DNA of 64,000 nucleotides, taken from the NCBI GenBank assembly GCA_004802725.1, contig SGPM01000033.1, positions 62,001-126,000 on the forward strand, written 5' to 3'. The notes under the pieces were generated by a model. That model saw only the letters and a program-made list of their open reading frames with translations. It made no database searches and had not been told where the DNA came from. Below are positions 21,731 to 34,314 of the stretch, piece after piece (position 1 is the stretch's first letter; each line of letters begins with the position of its first letter). This stretch comes from Antrodiella citrinella (taxonomy: Eukaryota; Basidiomycota; Agaricomycetes; Polyporales; Steccherinaceae). The position numbers and the translations under genes were made by a program.

Positions 21731-24700
21731 ATGGCCAGCATGAAAACGAAAAAAACCACAATTAAAGATGGCCTCAACGAGACTGAGATCGTCATCCGAT
21801 CTACCGACAGATACGAGAAGACGAAGGCGGAGAAATGTATGAATCACCTTGGTATGTGAGATCCTTGCCTTTGAATGTAGACCCGAGACTGACTGCGACT
21901 CATTGATCCAGGCGATGAGGTCCGGGACGTCACCCAGGCCACCACTGTGGGTGGCGCATTGAGTAGTGACAACACACGCGATGCATTCGAGGCAATCAAA
22001 CCAAAGATCGATTCGTTTCTGGAGCATAGTAAAACGGTCATTTCCGTGTTGAACGAGATCGGTCAGCTACATCCGTTCATACAAGGTATTGATATTATTG
22101 GAAGTCAGTTTTCATCGCTCAATCTTGATTCTTCAGTTGCTGTGTCTGCATTCAAGGTTGCCCTCAACCTCGAGCTCGCACGACGTGGAAATGATGAGAA
22201 GGTTCTCGCACTCAAAATCCAGATGACGGATATGATGTGTACACTTTACACGTACGTTCTTAATATACATGTCTGTGCATACGCATGTTACTTACTATGT
22301 GCAAAGTCTACAGTACGTAGATAGAGACAGTTCCGCGGTGGCTGAGCAGCTGGCTAGTCATGTAGTCAAAGTAACAAAATCCGTCAAACTGTGCGCCGAG
22401 ATTTGCGAAGCCTATCAAAGACAAAAGCTTCCGCGTGAGTTCGAGTCCGCTTTGAGGTGGGAACTTATATCTAAAAGTATTGACGGTCTTTATCAGTCAA
22501 ATTCTTCGCCAGTCACAGCTGGGAAGGAAAGTTCGCCGATGTCGCCCAACAATTTGAAGAACACGCCGTTGACCTGCAGCGAGCTCTCGCCATCCACACG
22601 AACCGAGGAGTCGTTGCAGCAAATGAGGCCCTCGCCGATATACAGGCTGACGTGAAGCAGCTGATGAAGATGGTGTTTGAGCACTTTAAATCCGTCGAGG
22701 AACGGGAGGTGTCGGCATTCGTTTCGAGCAAGGGCGGCAGGGACAAAGTCCTCAAAAGCGACATGTTACTTAGAGAGTTGCTCGAGATGCAGAACGGTCG
22801 GGACGGTAGCAAGTCAACGCGTGCCTCCGACGATAGGCTGGACGTGGCTATGCATGAGTTGAAGAAAGACTTATCAAAGAGTATNGAGAAAGTCCTGGAG
22901 GAGAACCGGAAAACCTTCGATCAGAAGTTCGATGCCCAGGAGATNCAAATCGAACAGGTCAAGGTCACGGTCGTGAAAGAAGGAGATCGTATCATCAACA
23001 CGGTGCTTTCAGGGCCTCATGATCGAATATTGGATAAGGTAAGTTTGTACAAGTGGGTTCATNACGACGTGACTAACAGTTTTTCAGACCGTTTACATTG
23101 TCTGGAAAGANAACGTGCGCGCGAGTCTGTGGAAATTCTTCGTGACATCCCTCTAACAGTGACCTGTCTGTGCAGAATTGGAAGACCAGNGTCAAGGCAA
23201 ACCATCTAGTCATGGCTTTACATGACCACTTTGCACAGCAGCGATACCNTGCGCAAAGCGAGGCGTTGGCTGATATTCGAAGCGTTATAAGTCCCTCTAA
23301 TCCAGTATCGGACGCTGAGAAGGTGGACGAGATCTCCCACATAGCCTATCGTNAAGTACCCCTCAACGTTGAAGACCAATGGGCCCTCAAGTACATTGGC
23401 GTGCACCTTGTTCGGCCATTGATTGAAGCCATCGACCGGGATCTTTCGTCATTTATCACTATTGCTGAAATCAATGCGTTCACTGCAGCACGGCCCGCAG
23501 AATGGAGGTACGTGCGCAAAGAGTGCAGTCAGCTCTATTGGTGTGTCCTTACGAGTTATTCTNTCATCCCAGTTTCCCTCATTGGATTGCCTATTGGACC
23601 ACTGGTGAGATTCATTCATAGACCCGTCACAAAATACAGCATGACNTGGCAGGATAGGTATCGATGCCACCATCAAATGGTACCATAATCGCGTTGTGGC
23701 ACTATTGGCGAAAATCTGGCAGACCTCACAAAAAACTCTTCCGGTGAACAGGCGCTACGTCAACGCGTTCGTTGGATCTACGACTTTCTCATGTATAGGT
23801 TCTGTCCTCGCCGGTATTCAAGAATTCGATTCCTACGAGAGCGCAGACCGCAGGTCGAAACTGTGGCGCAAGATGTTTAGAAGCTATGTNGATGAGGAAG
23901 AACGTCGAATGGACGAAGTTTTAGATCGAATCGGCTACCATATTGACGATGACAATACTCTTGCTTTGGTTGCAGGTGATGCCCGGCTAGAGCAGGTGAG
24001 CCATGGGTTTCGATCTATTTTGCGTCTCGTTGAGTACTAAATGATCCTGTGAACAGTATATATTGGTAGTCATATTCCTGCTGTTACGGCGCACATTTNA
24101 ACTGGTGGAATTCTCAGTTCAGAATGTCTTGGGAGAATTTGAGATGCTCATCATCACTGATTCGTTGCAGACTGTCTTTTCGGAGATGATGCACCGCAAG
24201 GACGAACTGCGAGGTACGAAGAGAGTGCATGTTTGACTTAACAACACTGATCTCTTCGCTTCATTTCAGCCATATTCACACTGCAGAACAGGGACGCTAA
24301 ACAGCAGTTCCGGAGATCATACCACGGCATGGTATGGTGTACTCTCGCTTTCGTATGATATATCCAGCTCACTTGAACTTGTTGTCTGACAGTACTACTT
24401 CATGGAGGAGGAAGATGCTATGGGTCCACATTGGAAGACCGATCCTACGGTTGTACTGCAGAATACTACTTACCTGGAGTTGGATCGCGTGCCGGCCAAA
24501 AAACATGACCCATTCTACCAGTACAACTTCGCGTACAAGTCGCCCACCCCAGAACTCGAATTCATCTACCAACACCCTGCTCCCTCTCCGTTGGAAGTAC
24601 CTACTGCAGACACCGCGTCGATTGTCGGACATTGGGGCGGGTTCTACACCTACGATTACGGGAGGGCCTCGGATGGTTTCGTCAGTTTCACCGTAGATTC

Positions 24701-26271
24701 AGTCAGTGATAGGCATATTATCACCGGACATGGAACCGACGACATAGGTCATTTTCTAGTTCAAGGTAGATTGCATGGAACAAAAGTCGCCTTCGTCAAG
24801 GAGTACGTCGAATTGCAAGATGGTCGCAAAGTGTCATGGCAGTATAAAGGCTCGCTTGATAGCGCCTTCCGGGAGATGACTGGCAGGTGGGGACCTGACT
24901 CCTTCGCCAAGGAGGCAGGCACTGACCAGCTAAATCCGGTCGATTCTGACACGGAAGATGGACACGACAGTGGCGACGGGGAGGAGGAGGAGGAGGAGGA
25001 GGAAGAAGAAGAAGAAGGAGGGGGAGGAAGAAGAGGGGGAGGAAGAGGAGGAGGAGAAGACGGAAGANGAGGAGGAGGAGGAAGAGAAGGAGGGATGGGG
25101 CGGGTTCATTTTCAAACGCAGGCCAGAACTATTCTTCTTGGCCTGCCCCGAGCTCCACTGGCAGCAATTTGAGCAAAACAAGTATCGCGCTCTATGGACA
25201 CTCGCCTACAACGCCGCTCTACTCATTGCTCGCAGTAAACGCGTTCGTTGGGAGACCCTCAAGGAACGCCGTGACCGACGCCGGGCATACATCGCTCTCC
25301 GTCAGGAACAGGATAACAATCATAGGGGGCTCCCTTCCGAGAAGCTCTTCGAATGGTTTCAAATAGTCAACCATACTGACCCGGAGGACCTACGGCTATG
25401 GAGCATCATGGCCCAGTTTTCTGCTCGCTGTGAGATCATACACTCGTCCGTCTATATCATGGTTGTCATCTATACACATGTTGCTGAAACCCTGTCCTCT
25501 AGGAACGTGTATTGCGACAACTGCGAGAAAACTGTTGGATCATGCAGATTGATCTGCTTAAGCTGCCGGTTGCCAAATAATGTTCGAACATTTAATCTTT
25601 GCTCCGACTGTAGAGATAGCGCCGCGACTGTGTCCGATTGGGATGGCAAGGGTGATCCTATGGTGCACCTGCCATCACATAGTCTCCTGCAACTCCGAAT
25701 CATGCTGCCATCGCAGTACGTGGAGTCGTTTAGTAAGACCGCAAAATGGTGTACGGCACAGTTGGAAGAAATGTCGAAGTCGGAGTCCAACGATGAAGAC
25801 GAGTCATCTCAAAATCGGGGGAAAGTCAAATGCGCTAGCTGTCTTCACGAAGTTAGTAAGCCTTACTGGTACTGCATCGATTGCGAAGGTGAGACTCGGT
25901 CTTGTCACGGTATACTGTTACATTCGTGTGCTGATCTATACACGCAGAAGAACAAACATTCATTTGCGAGATGTGCAACGCTGCTGTGGAGAAGGAACGA
26001 CCATGGTTGGGCAACTACCGGTCAACCGGACAGACACAACTGGTCGCATACTCTTCTGCGGTTCCCTATCCCACCAACGGCGGTATCTTCCCTGTCCAAC
26101 GAAGAGCGGATGAGAAATATCGAATCCATGCTCTCAACGATGTCGACATTCACAGACAGCCAGGAATTGGCTCGTATGAATTTTGAAGATTCAATGTCGG
26201 CTCGCATGGACAGACTGGAGCGCCTGATGACGGATATCCTAGGGGCGATAGGAGAGTCTGTCAGAAAGTAA
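21731..26271 (+). CDS. Large EF-hand and zinc-finger protein (frame interrupted)
   Basis: This is a mushroom-type protein of more than 1000 residues. The first exons join cleanly: MASMKTKKTTIKDG..., then LGDEVRDVTQATT and a long helical region with charged coiled coil (about 22550-23040). At about 23433-23470 lies a canonical EF-hand loop (DRDLSSFITIAE, ligands at positions 1, 3, 5, 9 and 12). A beta-rich module follows (SIVGHWGGFYTYDYG...), then an acidic Glu tract, then FEQNKYRALWTLAYNAALL, and two Cys-x2-Cys clusters (CDNC...CLSC...CSDC and CASC...CIDC) of ZZ type. Calcium binding is expected from the EF-hand; the cell role is unknown. The reading frame changes inside the GAG repeat, and the C-terminal part after CIDC may hold one more intron or frame change. 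Twelve isolated N bases fall in this gene. Start and C-terminal structure are provisional. Confidence 0.7.
24979..25095 (+). repeat. GAG/GAA microsatellite with frame change
   Basis: A purine tract of GAG and GAA triplets encodes poly-Glu in two different frames. The upstream coding frame enters as Glu and would leave as Gly/Arg. The downstream coding frame (KEGWGGFIFKRRPELFF) is shifted, so a length change within the tract is needed to join them. One N lies in the tract at 25068. Confidence 0.85.
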
Positions 26272-26821
26272 GAGATTTTCACCCAGACATTGCTTCTCCA
26301 CACCTTCGCTATCAATCAATCATATTCAACGTAGTTGAAGATTCTTCCATTCTGCTCCGTTGATCGACAACACTTTTCCAAAGACGCCCAGATTTTCGAT
26401 TGAGGAGTCCTAGCTGTATAACATGATCGACAATAGATTCCTGTCTAGTAACAAGTTTCTCCCGATTTCTCTTCCATTCTCTGATCATGCTCGCGGATAT
26501 TGATGAACGTTGAACCGTAGTGACTCGAATCTGAGCAGATAGAAACCATCACGTGAATAAGTTTTCGCCACATCTTCTCACATTTCCGAGACAGGATGCC
26601 ACCCGGTCTTTTCCAGTACATTGGAAGATATGCTAGGCCGCCAAGTGTCGTTTCTTCGGAATGTGTGATATTGTATAGGTCATTCATTGCATGCTATACG
26701 CGTTTCTCGTCAGTATTTTACATTCGACGCTGTGCAGTGCATAGTCACGATATTAACACGGACCAACCCCACACCCAAATAGAATCGAAATAACTGAACA
26801 AGTTCAACCTTGAGAGGCAAG
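26272..26821. other. Intergenic between convergent genes
   Basis: This is the 3' flank of the EF-hand gene and of the P450. No gene is recognised. Confidence 0.5.
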
Positions 26822-29051
26822 CTACCGTCCACGCTTGTTTTCGAGGGTGGAGGGATAGACGACATATGACGCATTCCAGAAAATATCGTCGTCTGTGGGC
26901 AGGAACTTGGATGCTTCCACCAGGTAGAAGAATATGAGTTCTGTCGCATAGGGTCAACAACTACTGAGAATAAATGAAATATAGGTAAACACGCACTCAT
27001 CTCGAATTTGGCAGATTTGAAACCACTGCCATGCAATCAGTACTACTTATCAACGGATATAATCGAGGATACTAACATGCAGGCGCGTTTCCCAGCGCTG
27101 AAAGTCATGCTAAAGAAGGTCTTACTACGGTAACGGTGCGTTCACGTAGAAGCGGTACTCACATGTTCGAGTATACTGTCCCATTCGGCATCATCTTTGC
27201 AGACTCCGGAAGCGGCGAGAACCATCTCTCCGGCTTCCACTCAGTAGCATCGGGACCCCAGACGTCTTTGCTTCGGTTGTAACCGTAAATGCTGAAGGTC
27301 ACGTTAGTGCCTTTGGCCAACGGAATCTTGTGGATAAAGTTGCCTTTGTTATCAAGGACGTGTCTGGAGAGCGGTAGGACGGTATCTCGAGTCACCCTAG
27401 TGATACGGTCGTCAGCAGTGTTTTGACACAGAGAACATCGACCACTTACACCCTATCGAGCTCTATTGCCGGCGTGTACCTTGTGAAGCAAGACGTTAGA
27501 CTTCAATAGTTATATTATGCCTCGGATTGCTTACAATCTCAACGTTTCACGACAAATTGCATCAAGCCAAGGTAGCTCCATGAGCATGTCATATGTCAGT
27601 TCGTCTTCTCCCAAATTCGCTCTCGCATCGGAGATCTCTTGGCGAATTTTGTCCTGCACGTCGAGGCGTTCACTGAGCACATGCAAAGTCCTGGAAAGCA
27701 CATTTGAAGTGGTGTCCGTCGCTGCAATGATCATAGTACTACAAAAATGTAGTTTCAGCAAAACGGAGAGATTGTGAAGACATGAGAGTGACTTACTTTA
27801 CTTGAGCGACGAGCTGATCATCCGTAAGACGATTTTCAGCAGAAGCAACCATATTGGCTCGCACTAGCATGGACGTCAGTATTCGCAATAACAGATAGAC
27901 AATAGTTGTATCCTTACGCAGCATGCTGATGATGTTCTTTGCTCTCGTCCAGTTGCTTGTGGTTGTTTTCGAGCGCTGCCTTCTTTTGCGCGACGATGGC
28001 TACAGCTCGAGCATACGTCTGGTCCACAACGTCCTTCAACTTCTGGCCAGTCCAGCGAGGATACATCTCCACAAGCCACCGTCTGAACTTGACAGGCCCG
28101 AGATACGGAACCCAGGGAACAAATAACCAGTGGAAAGCGAATTGAAAGATCGTAGGTCTGAGATGACGACGCTGAAATTCAACGACACTACAGCTCCCAG
28201 TCTGCAGGAATACTCACAGCAAACCTTTGGTGCTGTCAGTATAGGAATCACGGGTCGGGCGAATCAAAGGATCGAAGGAGGTTCCCAATCCGCCTTGTCC
28301 GATGCGGCGCGCGACATCCAGTTCAGCATATCTACTGGGTGGTCGGGATTGCTTCTGACTTGTGCTGCAATGGCATCCCGAAGCTAGCGGAGGATATTAG
28401 CTGATCACCCGACCTAGATGACGACGAAACTCATTACTGTAGTGGCTACGCGGGAGAACACCGGTGTAAGTGTACGCAGGTCCGTAAAAATGCAGGATTG
28501 AGCATCTTGCGACGAACTTCGCCAATGGTGGATACAAGGCCCGGTCCAAACACCAAGTTATTACCGCTTCCAAAGTAAGAGGATAAGAGTGGGTCTTAGA
28601 ATAGAGTATATACGATCTAATGAACATGTCGTTTTCTTCGTAGCTCAATTGATCTTTGATGACGATGCTGTGAATGGCGATGGGATCCACAACGTACAGT
28701 ATCCTGTCCTATTTGAGCACGGTATCAGTACTGCCCGGACAATGAGAAAGGAGTTAAGACTGACACCGAGTAAACCGTGTAGCTTTGCAACGATGGGATA
28801 TTTCTCGAAGGGATTATCCATGAAACCCCAGCAGTGTCGATCTATCAGCTCACCGAAATTTCCTACAAGTCGTTGGATGATGAGATAGAGTCGACGATGG
28901 GGAAGCTCCGAAGCGACGCACCAGTGATGAAAGACGACCTGGTTGGACCAGGGATATGGTCAATCGACAACGCGATGACATACTTCCGAGACATACGCCA
29001 TAGAAGGTACACCAAACCGACGACAAAGAGGGTTGCAATTGCTAAACTCAT
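26822..29051 (-). pseudogene. Cytochrome P450, several broken frames
   Basis: A microsomal fungal P450. The N-terminal anchor is MSLAIATLFVVGLVYLLWRM, followed by the Pro-rich hinge DHIPGPTRSS. Recognisable downstream: VDPIAIHSIVIKDQ, GPGLVSTIGEVRRKMLNPAF, the helix-I motif STMIIAATDTTSNVL, the ExxR motif ICRETLRL, PERW as KPERWFSPLP, and the heme loop FSAGKRACIGF with its Cys, formed across a splice. Breaks: after LNPAF the frame must shift to read LRTLTPVFSRVATTLRDAI; after LNWMSRAA about 10 nt appear missing before IGQGGLGTSF, with a frame change; and near the C-terminus another shift is needed before FLPTDDDIFW. The site after STIGE also looks short. With three shifts a full-length enzyme is unlikely, although sequence errors occur elsewhere in this assembly. 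Confidence 0.75.
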
Positions 29052-29786
29052 AGGACTGAGTGGTCGATGAGAGAACGTGGTACTAAGAGGAGGTTTGATA
29101 GGAATTCCTGCTTAAGTACATGTGTCAAAAAGGAGACTACTATCGGGTAGATGGGTAGTCTTCAGGCATGAACGTGCATGAACGCATATGTCTGACGCCA
29201 CGCGGACTCCAATAAATGTCGGAAACTAATCCTGGGGATGATACAGCCTGAAACAGCCTGTGTGTTTCAGCTGCAGCCGGCTGCAGCTGCAATGCACTGG
29301 TAATTCATCGAATACTCATCAAGTATCTGCATTCTGTGTAAGCTCAGCGTACTAGTAGTAGCAGAATCCAAGACGTACCCAGCTAAATCGGTGACGCAGC
29401 GCGGCCGGCCTTTTGTCAAGCTGTGAGAAGGTAGGCCTCACTCATGCGTGAATGAATAATGCGAAGATCTTATCATGTTCATGCAGCCCTGACCTTGGTA
29501 TCGTGGTTATATTCAAGTTTGAACAAGAGCTCGAAAGAGGTAGTCTGGAAGTTTTGACAATGACAATAACTGATTAAGTGGGCGGTCAATAGGCGCCCAT
29601 ATGGCGAACAAACAGAGACCGGCATCTTCCGGGCTGCTACGGAGCACAAGCTTAAGTACTGGAGTTTGGCAGCGACCTCCGAGCTTCACGATATCTATCC
29701 CTCGAACATACCAGTCATCGTGTATCGAATCAGACTCTGACTGAAAACCAACGGCCGAGGACGTTTAATCATATCAACTTTCACCG
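29052..29786. other. Intergenic between divergent P450 and EXO84
   Basis: A shared upstream region of 735 nt. It contains a perfect 22-nt palindrome at 29268-29289 and a direct repeat of ACAGCCTG just before it. No gene. Confidence 0.6.
29268..29289. repeat. Perfect 22-nt palindrome
   Basis: The arm CAGCTGCAGCC is followed directly by its reverse complement, with no spacer; the centre is GCCGGC. It contains two PvuII-like CAGCTG and two CTGCAG hexamers. It lies 217 nt before the P450 start and about 500 nt before the EXO84 start. Confidence 0.9.
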
Positions 29787-32512
29787 ATGCAGTCTCTCCG
29801 AACCCGGAAACCATCCGAGCACCGTTCGAAAGGACAAGCTCGCCCAGATCGCACGAAGCCTCGCGATGGAAGGAAATCCACCCGTGTCGATGACAAGATC
29901 AAAAAGCGCATGTCTATGCGCTATGTGGATATCTCGTCGCCCACAGAATCCGGTATCCCAGCGATGCCTGCTCTGCCGTTTGGTGTGCGGCCGGAGCAGC
30001 TCAGGAACCAGAGCGAGCTCATCAAGGATGAAAGTCAGGTCAAGGAGGACACGAAGGCAGCGGATTTAAAGGTGCTGGATAAGGATGATTTCGATCCGGA
30101 CGCTTGTGAGTCGCTTTTCTGGTAGCGGGTCTTGGCCAGTAGTGACCGTGATCTTGTGGACAGTCCTGAAAGTAAAGATGGCGCATTCCACTGAAGCGGA
30201 ATTGAGAACACTTCAGTCGTCACTGCAGTCGTTGAAGGACGGTGTGCAGCAGGATCTGCAACGGAACGTCTTCAAGAAGTGAGTCCTTGAACCGCGCGTA
30301 AGTGGCCAGTGACTGATACGTGATGCACAGTTATGCCGAATTCGTCATCGTTTCGAAGGAAGTCAGCACGTTAGAGAATGAAATGCTGGAGTTCAAAGAT
30401 TCGTTAGCGGAGTGGAAAGGCATGCCGTCATTGCTGCACATCGACGACTCGGCATCCGTAGCAGGTCTGTCTGGGAACCCATTCTCGACGCGACAATGCT
30501 CACACAAATCCTTATCACAGAACGGCGAAGGAACGTCCGTTCGTCCATTGCGGATTTGAAGGTACTCTACGCCAACCAGATGCAGAATTTGCACACGCAG
30601 ATCGAAGGCTCAACCAAATTCGTGCCTACTACTGCCGGTCGTCACGTCATTGCCGAGATGGACGGCATCGTTGCACTGAATCCTGCAACATACAGGGTGG
30701 ACCACTCATGTCGTTTCGTCCTTCTTGACGACTCCGTTCTTGTGGCGAGGCGGCGGCGACGGAGGAATAACACTGAGAGCGAGAAGCTCATAGCCGAAAG
30801 ATGTTGGCCACTCAACGAAATGCTCGTACTTGATACCAAGGACACCTCTTGTAGGTGTGACTCCAAGTTCTCACATATGCCAGCCGCTGATTTTTGTTCT
30901 CAGCAATGATGAACGTATTTAAGATTCGACACAACAAAGAGACGCATGTATATCGCACGGAAGTCGCTGCAGATAAGAAGAATCTCCTTTCTCAGTTCCG
31001 CCACGTCGCCGAGGAATTGGCAGCCAAACGGCAGAAAGAACGGGAAGGTGAACACCAGAGACGCAAGAGCCTCTGGGCTAGTAGTTCGACCAACGATGTA
31101 CGTGCATTTTGCCAGCCTTTGTAAGACATCGAACTAAAATTCAGAACCTTGTAGCGGACCTCGATGGCATATGGTGGAACTGAGGTCCCTCCCATGCCGG
31201 ACTTTCTGGCGAATTTGATGGATAAATCGGAGATGGGTAGTTCCAGCGCGAAGGAGAAGGTCGAACGAGATACCCGGTGGATTGGGGAGTTTGCAGATGA
31301 CTTAACCGTAGCAATCGCATTGCGCAAATGGGATGAAGCGGTTACCTTGGTTGAAGAAGGTGAGTGCACATCTAGCTCGTACGACATCTCATCTCATCTG
31401 ACTGACTGTGCCAGGCGAGAGCAAACTTCGACAATGGCCTCTCTGGCGACAAAGCTGGTTCCCCTCAAATCCCAGCTTACCGCTGCTCTCCTCCAAGCAC
31501 TGTCTATACCCACCAACCGGAAGTCCAATGTTGTACAACTGATAACACATCTCCTTCGCCTAGGTGCTGGCCCCGCTGCGCGGAACACGTTCCTCAATAT
31601 GCGGTCAGACGTCATGCGGAAATCCATTCGAGCTATCACGTTCGAAGGCTCTGTAGGAATGTACGTCGCTGATCTGGCTATTGTGGTCTTTACCGGGGTC
31701 AAGCACACCGCGGATTGGTTCTTGGCCAGCTTCAAGGAGAACGAAGTTGCGAGTGGTATGTGCGATACTCACAATTATCAGCGCAGACGAGCTGATGTAT
31801 GTGTCGACTGAGTAGCGTTCGTTGAATGGGCCAAACATCAGATTGAGATCTTTGCGGAGATGTTTCGTAAACAGGTCTACAGCCCAGACGTGCATGCGAA
31901 GACGGTGGATGAGGCTATCAAGGCCACGCAGCTGCAGAGTAAGAAGGCACGTGACTAAACTTCTACGCTCAGACAATATTTCTTATACGATATGTTGTGT
32001 AGCTGCTAGAAGAATTTGGTCTAGACTTCCGCTTCCTACTCGAACAGCTTCTCATTGAAAACCCCAAAGACTCTGCTCGTCCGCCACCGTTCAAACCACA
32101 TCAGCAAAAGCAACCTTCTCCAATCTACACACCTGCATCCACGCCCATTCGTTCTCGCTCTCCAGCACCAACCATATCTGCCCCCACACCGCCGCGGAAC
32201 CGATCTCCTGTTCCCGCCGTCCCGCCCCTTCCGACCCTCGTCTCCCCGACGCCTATTTCATATTCTCAACCATCACCAGGTCGCTCACCTGCGCCGTCTC
32301 CTGCGCCACCGTCGCCACTGGGTCGACGATCACCTACGACACCCCGAAGAGCCTTACCCAATCGACCCGAAACGCCTGAATCTATACCAGGAGGCCCTAG
32401 AGCACTGAGGGGAAGTCCTGCTCCGCCACCGCGGTCAAGAAATCGCCCAGAAAGTTCTTCAGGGTCTCGTCCGCCGCCCGTTGCGATACCGCGGCGCGAG
32501 AACATGTTTTGA
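29787..32512 (+). CDS. EXO84: Exocyst complex subunit Exo84
   Basis: This subunit of the octameric exocyst tethers secretory vesicles at growing tips. The first exon encodes a basic N-terminus (MQSLRTRKPSEHRSKG). The Vps51/Exo84-type N-terminal helix follows, with FKNYAEFVIVSKEVSTLENE across a splice. A PH domain comes next (ALNPATYRVDHSCRFVLLDD, then WPLNEMLVLDTK and FKIRHNKETHVYRTE). The C-terminal helical domain has FTGVKHTADWFLASFKENE, AFVEWAKHQIEIFAEMF and LLEEFGLDFRFLLEQLL. The C-terminus is an extra Pro/Ser/Arg-rich tail of about 130 residues ending RRENMF, which is longer than in yeast and looks disordered. At least eight exons with short introns. Confidence 0.9.
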
Positions 32513-33828
32513 GTTGTTGCATGGAGACCTTGGATGTCATCATTATTAGTGCTGTCACTGCTGTATCTCACGATGCAATCATTCGCTCTCTGTTTTGTCT
32601 ATCTCTACTACTTTGAAATCATGCTCGCCACAAAACAAGAAAACAGCTACTCAACGCCTGTCACCCCCAAGCGCCAAATGGTCCGTGCGTCGTCGGCGGA
32701 CGATATAAAGAGGACGACCCGCCGATGTGAGCAACTCATACTTACCTTGATGGCACAAGCCCCCTCACCTACCTGGGTGTGTGGGCCGTAGGGGTCTTCC
32801 ATAGCACGGCGACCTTGTCCTCAGAGGAACCCTGCGGTTTGTATGGGCTCCGGCTCATGCACCGTCTCAATATTTTCCTGTCCTGCTTCGGCCCTCGGGC
32901 TGGGCAGGCCATTTTTTTTTTTCGCTCTTTACCAGCGTTAACCCTAACCCTAGGTCATTCGCACGGCCGTAGTGTAGACATCTTCTTCCTGTAACCTCCA
33001 TCATTTATCTGCGCGTATGTTTCTGTTTCTGCCAATGCACATCACATTCCCCTGCATGCTTATCGAATGATGAGAAAAACTACGAAGTCGAAGATGTTTG
33101 GTTAGTCCGAATCATCTCTGTGCGTACCATGATCGTGAGTGTTCGCTGACTTGCCCGACGAGCTCAAAAATTGGATATTGAACTCTGCATGCGCGACAGA
33201 TATATAATGCAAGTTCAGCCTGAGCCACAAGCAATCCAGCATCGCAATTCGTGTCCTGGCATGTTGCTATTCCTTTTCGGTATCGTCGCCGTCATACTCA
33301 CCGTGGCGTTTGTCAGTGACTCTTTCGTTACTCCTTGGCTCGCGGCCAATGGCAACCTCTCGACCAACTAACCTCCTGGAAATTCTCGTTTAACAGCACG
33401 ATGCTAGATTGTTTATCACACATGCTTGCTGGTATGCACGGTCCAAAAGTTGCTCCCGAGTCCCGAGCAAGCCGGTAAGGAGCGCTGCATCCATTCTGAA
33501 CGGATGCGATCGTATATGCTGATTATCTGCTCGTCGTCTAGAAACCGACCTTTCTGGCTGCTTGATGGTGGTCTTGTGAGGAAAGGTGTACGTTCGCATG
33601 TGGTTGGTGCAACAAACCTCGGCGTTCTCATCTGGACCGATGTTTACATTCTCTCTATTTGTGTCTCTCTCATGTTCAACTTACTCAGCCTCGTCCAAGG
33701 TCACCTCTTCGGGGCCTGTTTCACAACATAGCCCTCAACTTTATGCATACGCGACTATGCATCCGAGCATGCGTTAACGTGCATTACGGCGCACATCTTA
33801 ACGGTTGTCTCTACTTGCACTCACTCGC
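32513..33828. other. Intergenic, no gene recognised
   Basis: This 1.3 kb stretch holds an 11-nt T tract (about 32912-32922), a short telomere-like repeat (32938-32952) and the upstream region of the first secreted-protein gene. A frame at 33171-33371 has a hydrophobic centre (GMLLFLFGIVAVILTVAFV) but no supporting context. Confidence 0.45.
32938..32952. repeat. Short telomere-like repeat
   Basis: TTAACCCTAACCCTA, about two and a half units of the fungal TTAGGG telomere repeat, internal to the window and between genes. It also equals a telo-box type promoter motif. Confidence 0.6.
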
Positions 33829-33836
33829 TATAAAAA
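33829..33836 (+). promoter_or_regulatory. TATA box of the first small secreted protein gene
   Basis: TATAAAAA lies about 110 nt before the ATG at 33943, with a pyrimidine/CA-rich leader after it. Confidence 0.6.
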
Positions 33837-33942
33837 GCAGCTTTTCCGTAGCCACATACCATCATTTTCAACCAGTCTTACTACATACCGAGTACCAAGC
33901 TCAATATTCCAGTATCCTCTGGTTCACATTCACACACCGGTC

Positions 33943-34314
33943 ATGCTGTCCTCCTGCATCATCTACGCCCTCGCTCTAGTTGCTACGGTTTCACAGGTCG
34001 CTGCTATTCCGACCATTCGTCCAACGTCTCTGGACGTTGTCGACATCGACTATCCTGGTCAAAATTTCTGCTCTTTTGAGCATATCGACGGGTGAGTGTT
34101 TCTTAACTTTCAAGTACGTCAGCCGCCCTCACCTCGAATGAAATGTAGCGTCTCCCCGCTTCAAGCTTCGAGTTCGATCATGCTATGCTGGCTGTACCTC
34201 GGCTTTGTGGTACCCTACACTTGCAGGTTTGAAGCAGGAATAATTCAAGGTTCAGTCGGCGAGAACTCGTTTCACTGCTTGATGGCCGCGCTTGTGGTGC
34301 TCACGCCACAATAG
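33943..34314 (+). CDS. Putative small secreted protein 1
   Basis: Two exons (33943-34091, 34149-34314) join in frame to 104 residues. The N-terminus is a signal peptide (MLSSCIIYALALVATVSQVAA, cleavage before IPTIRP). The mature part has four cysteines and a hydrophobic stretch SSSIMLCWLYLGFVVPYTC, so the second exon could also be a membrane segment or a wrong splice. The signal peptide resembles that of the next gene (ALVATVSQVAAIP and ALVASVSQAVAIP), and both have a TATA box at a similar distance. No known family. Confidence 0.5.
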
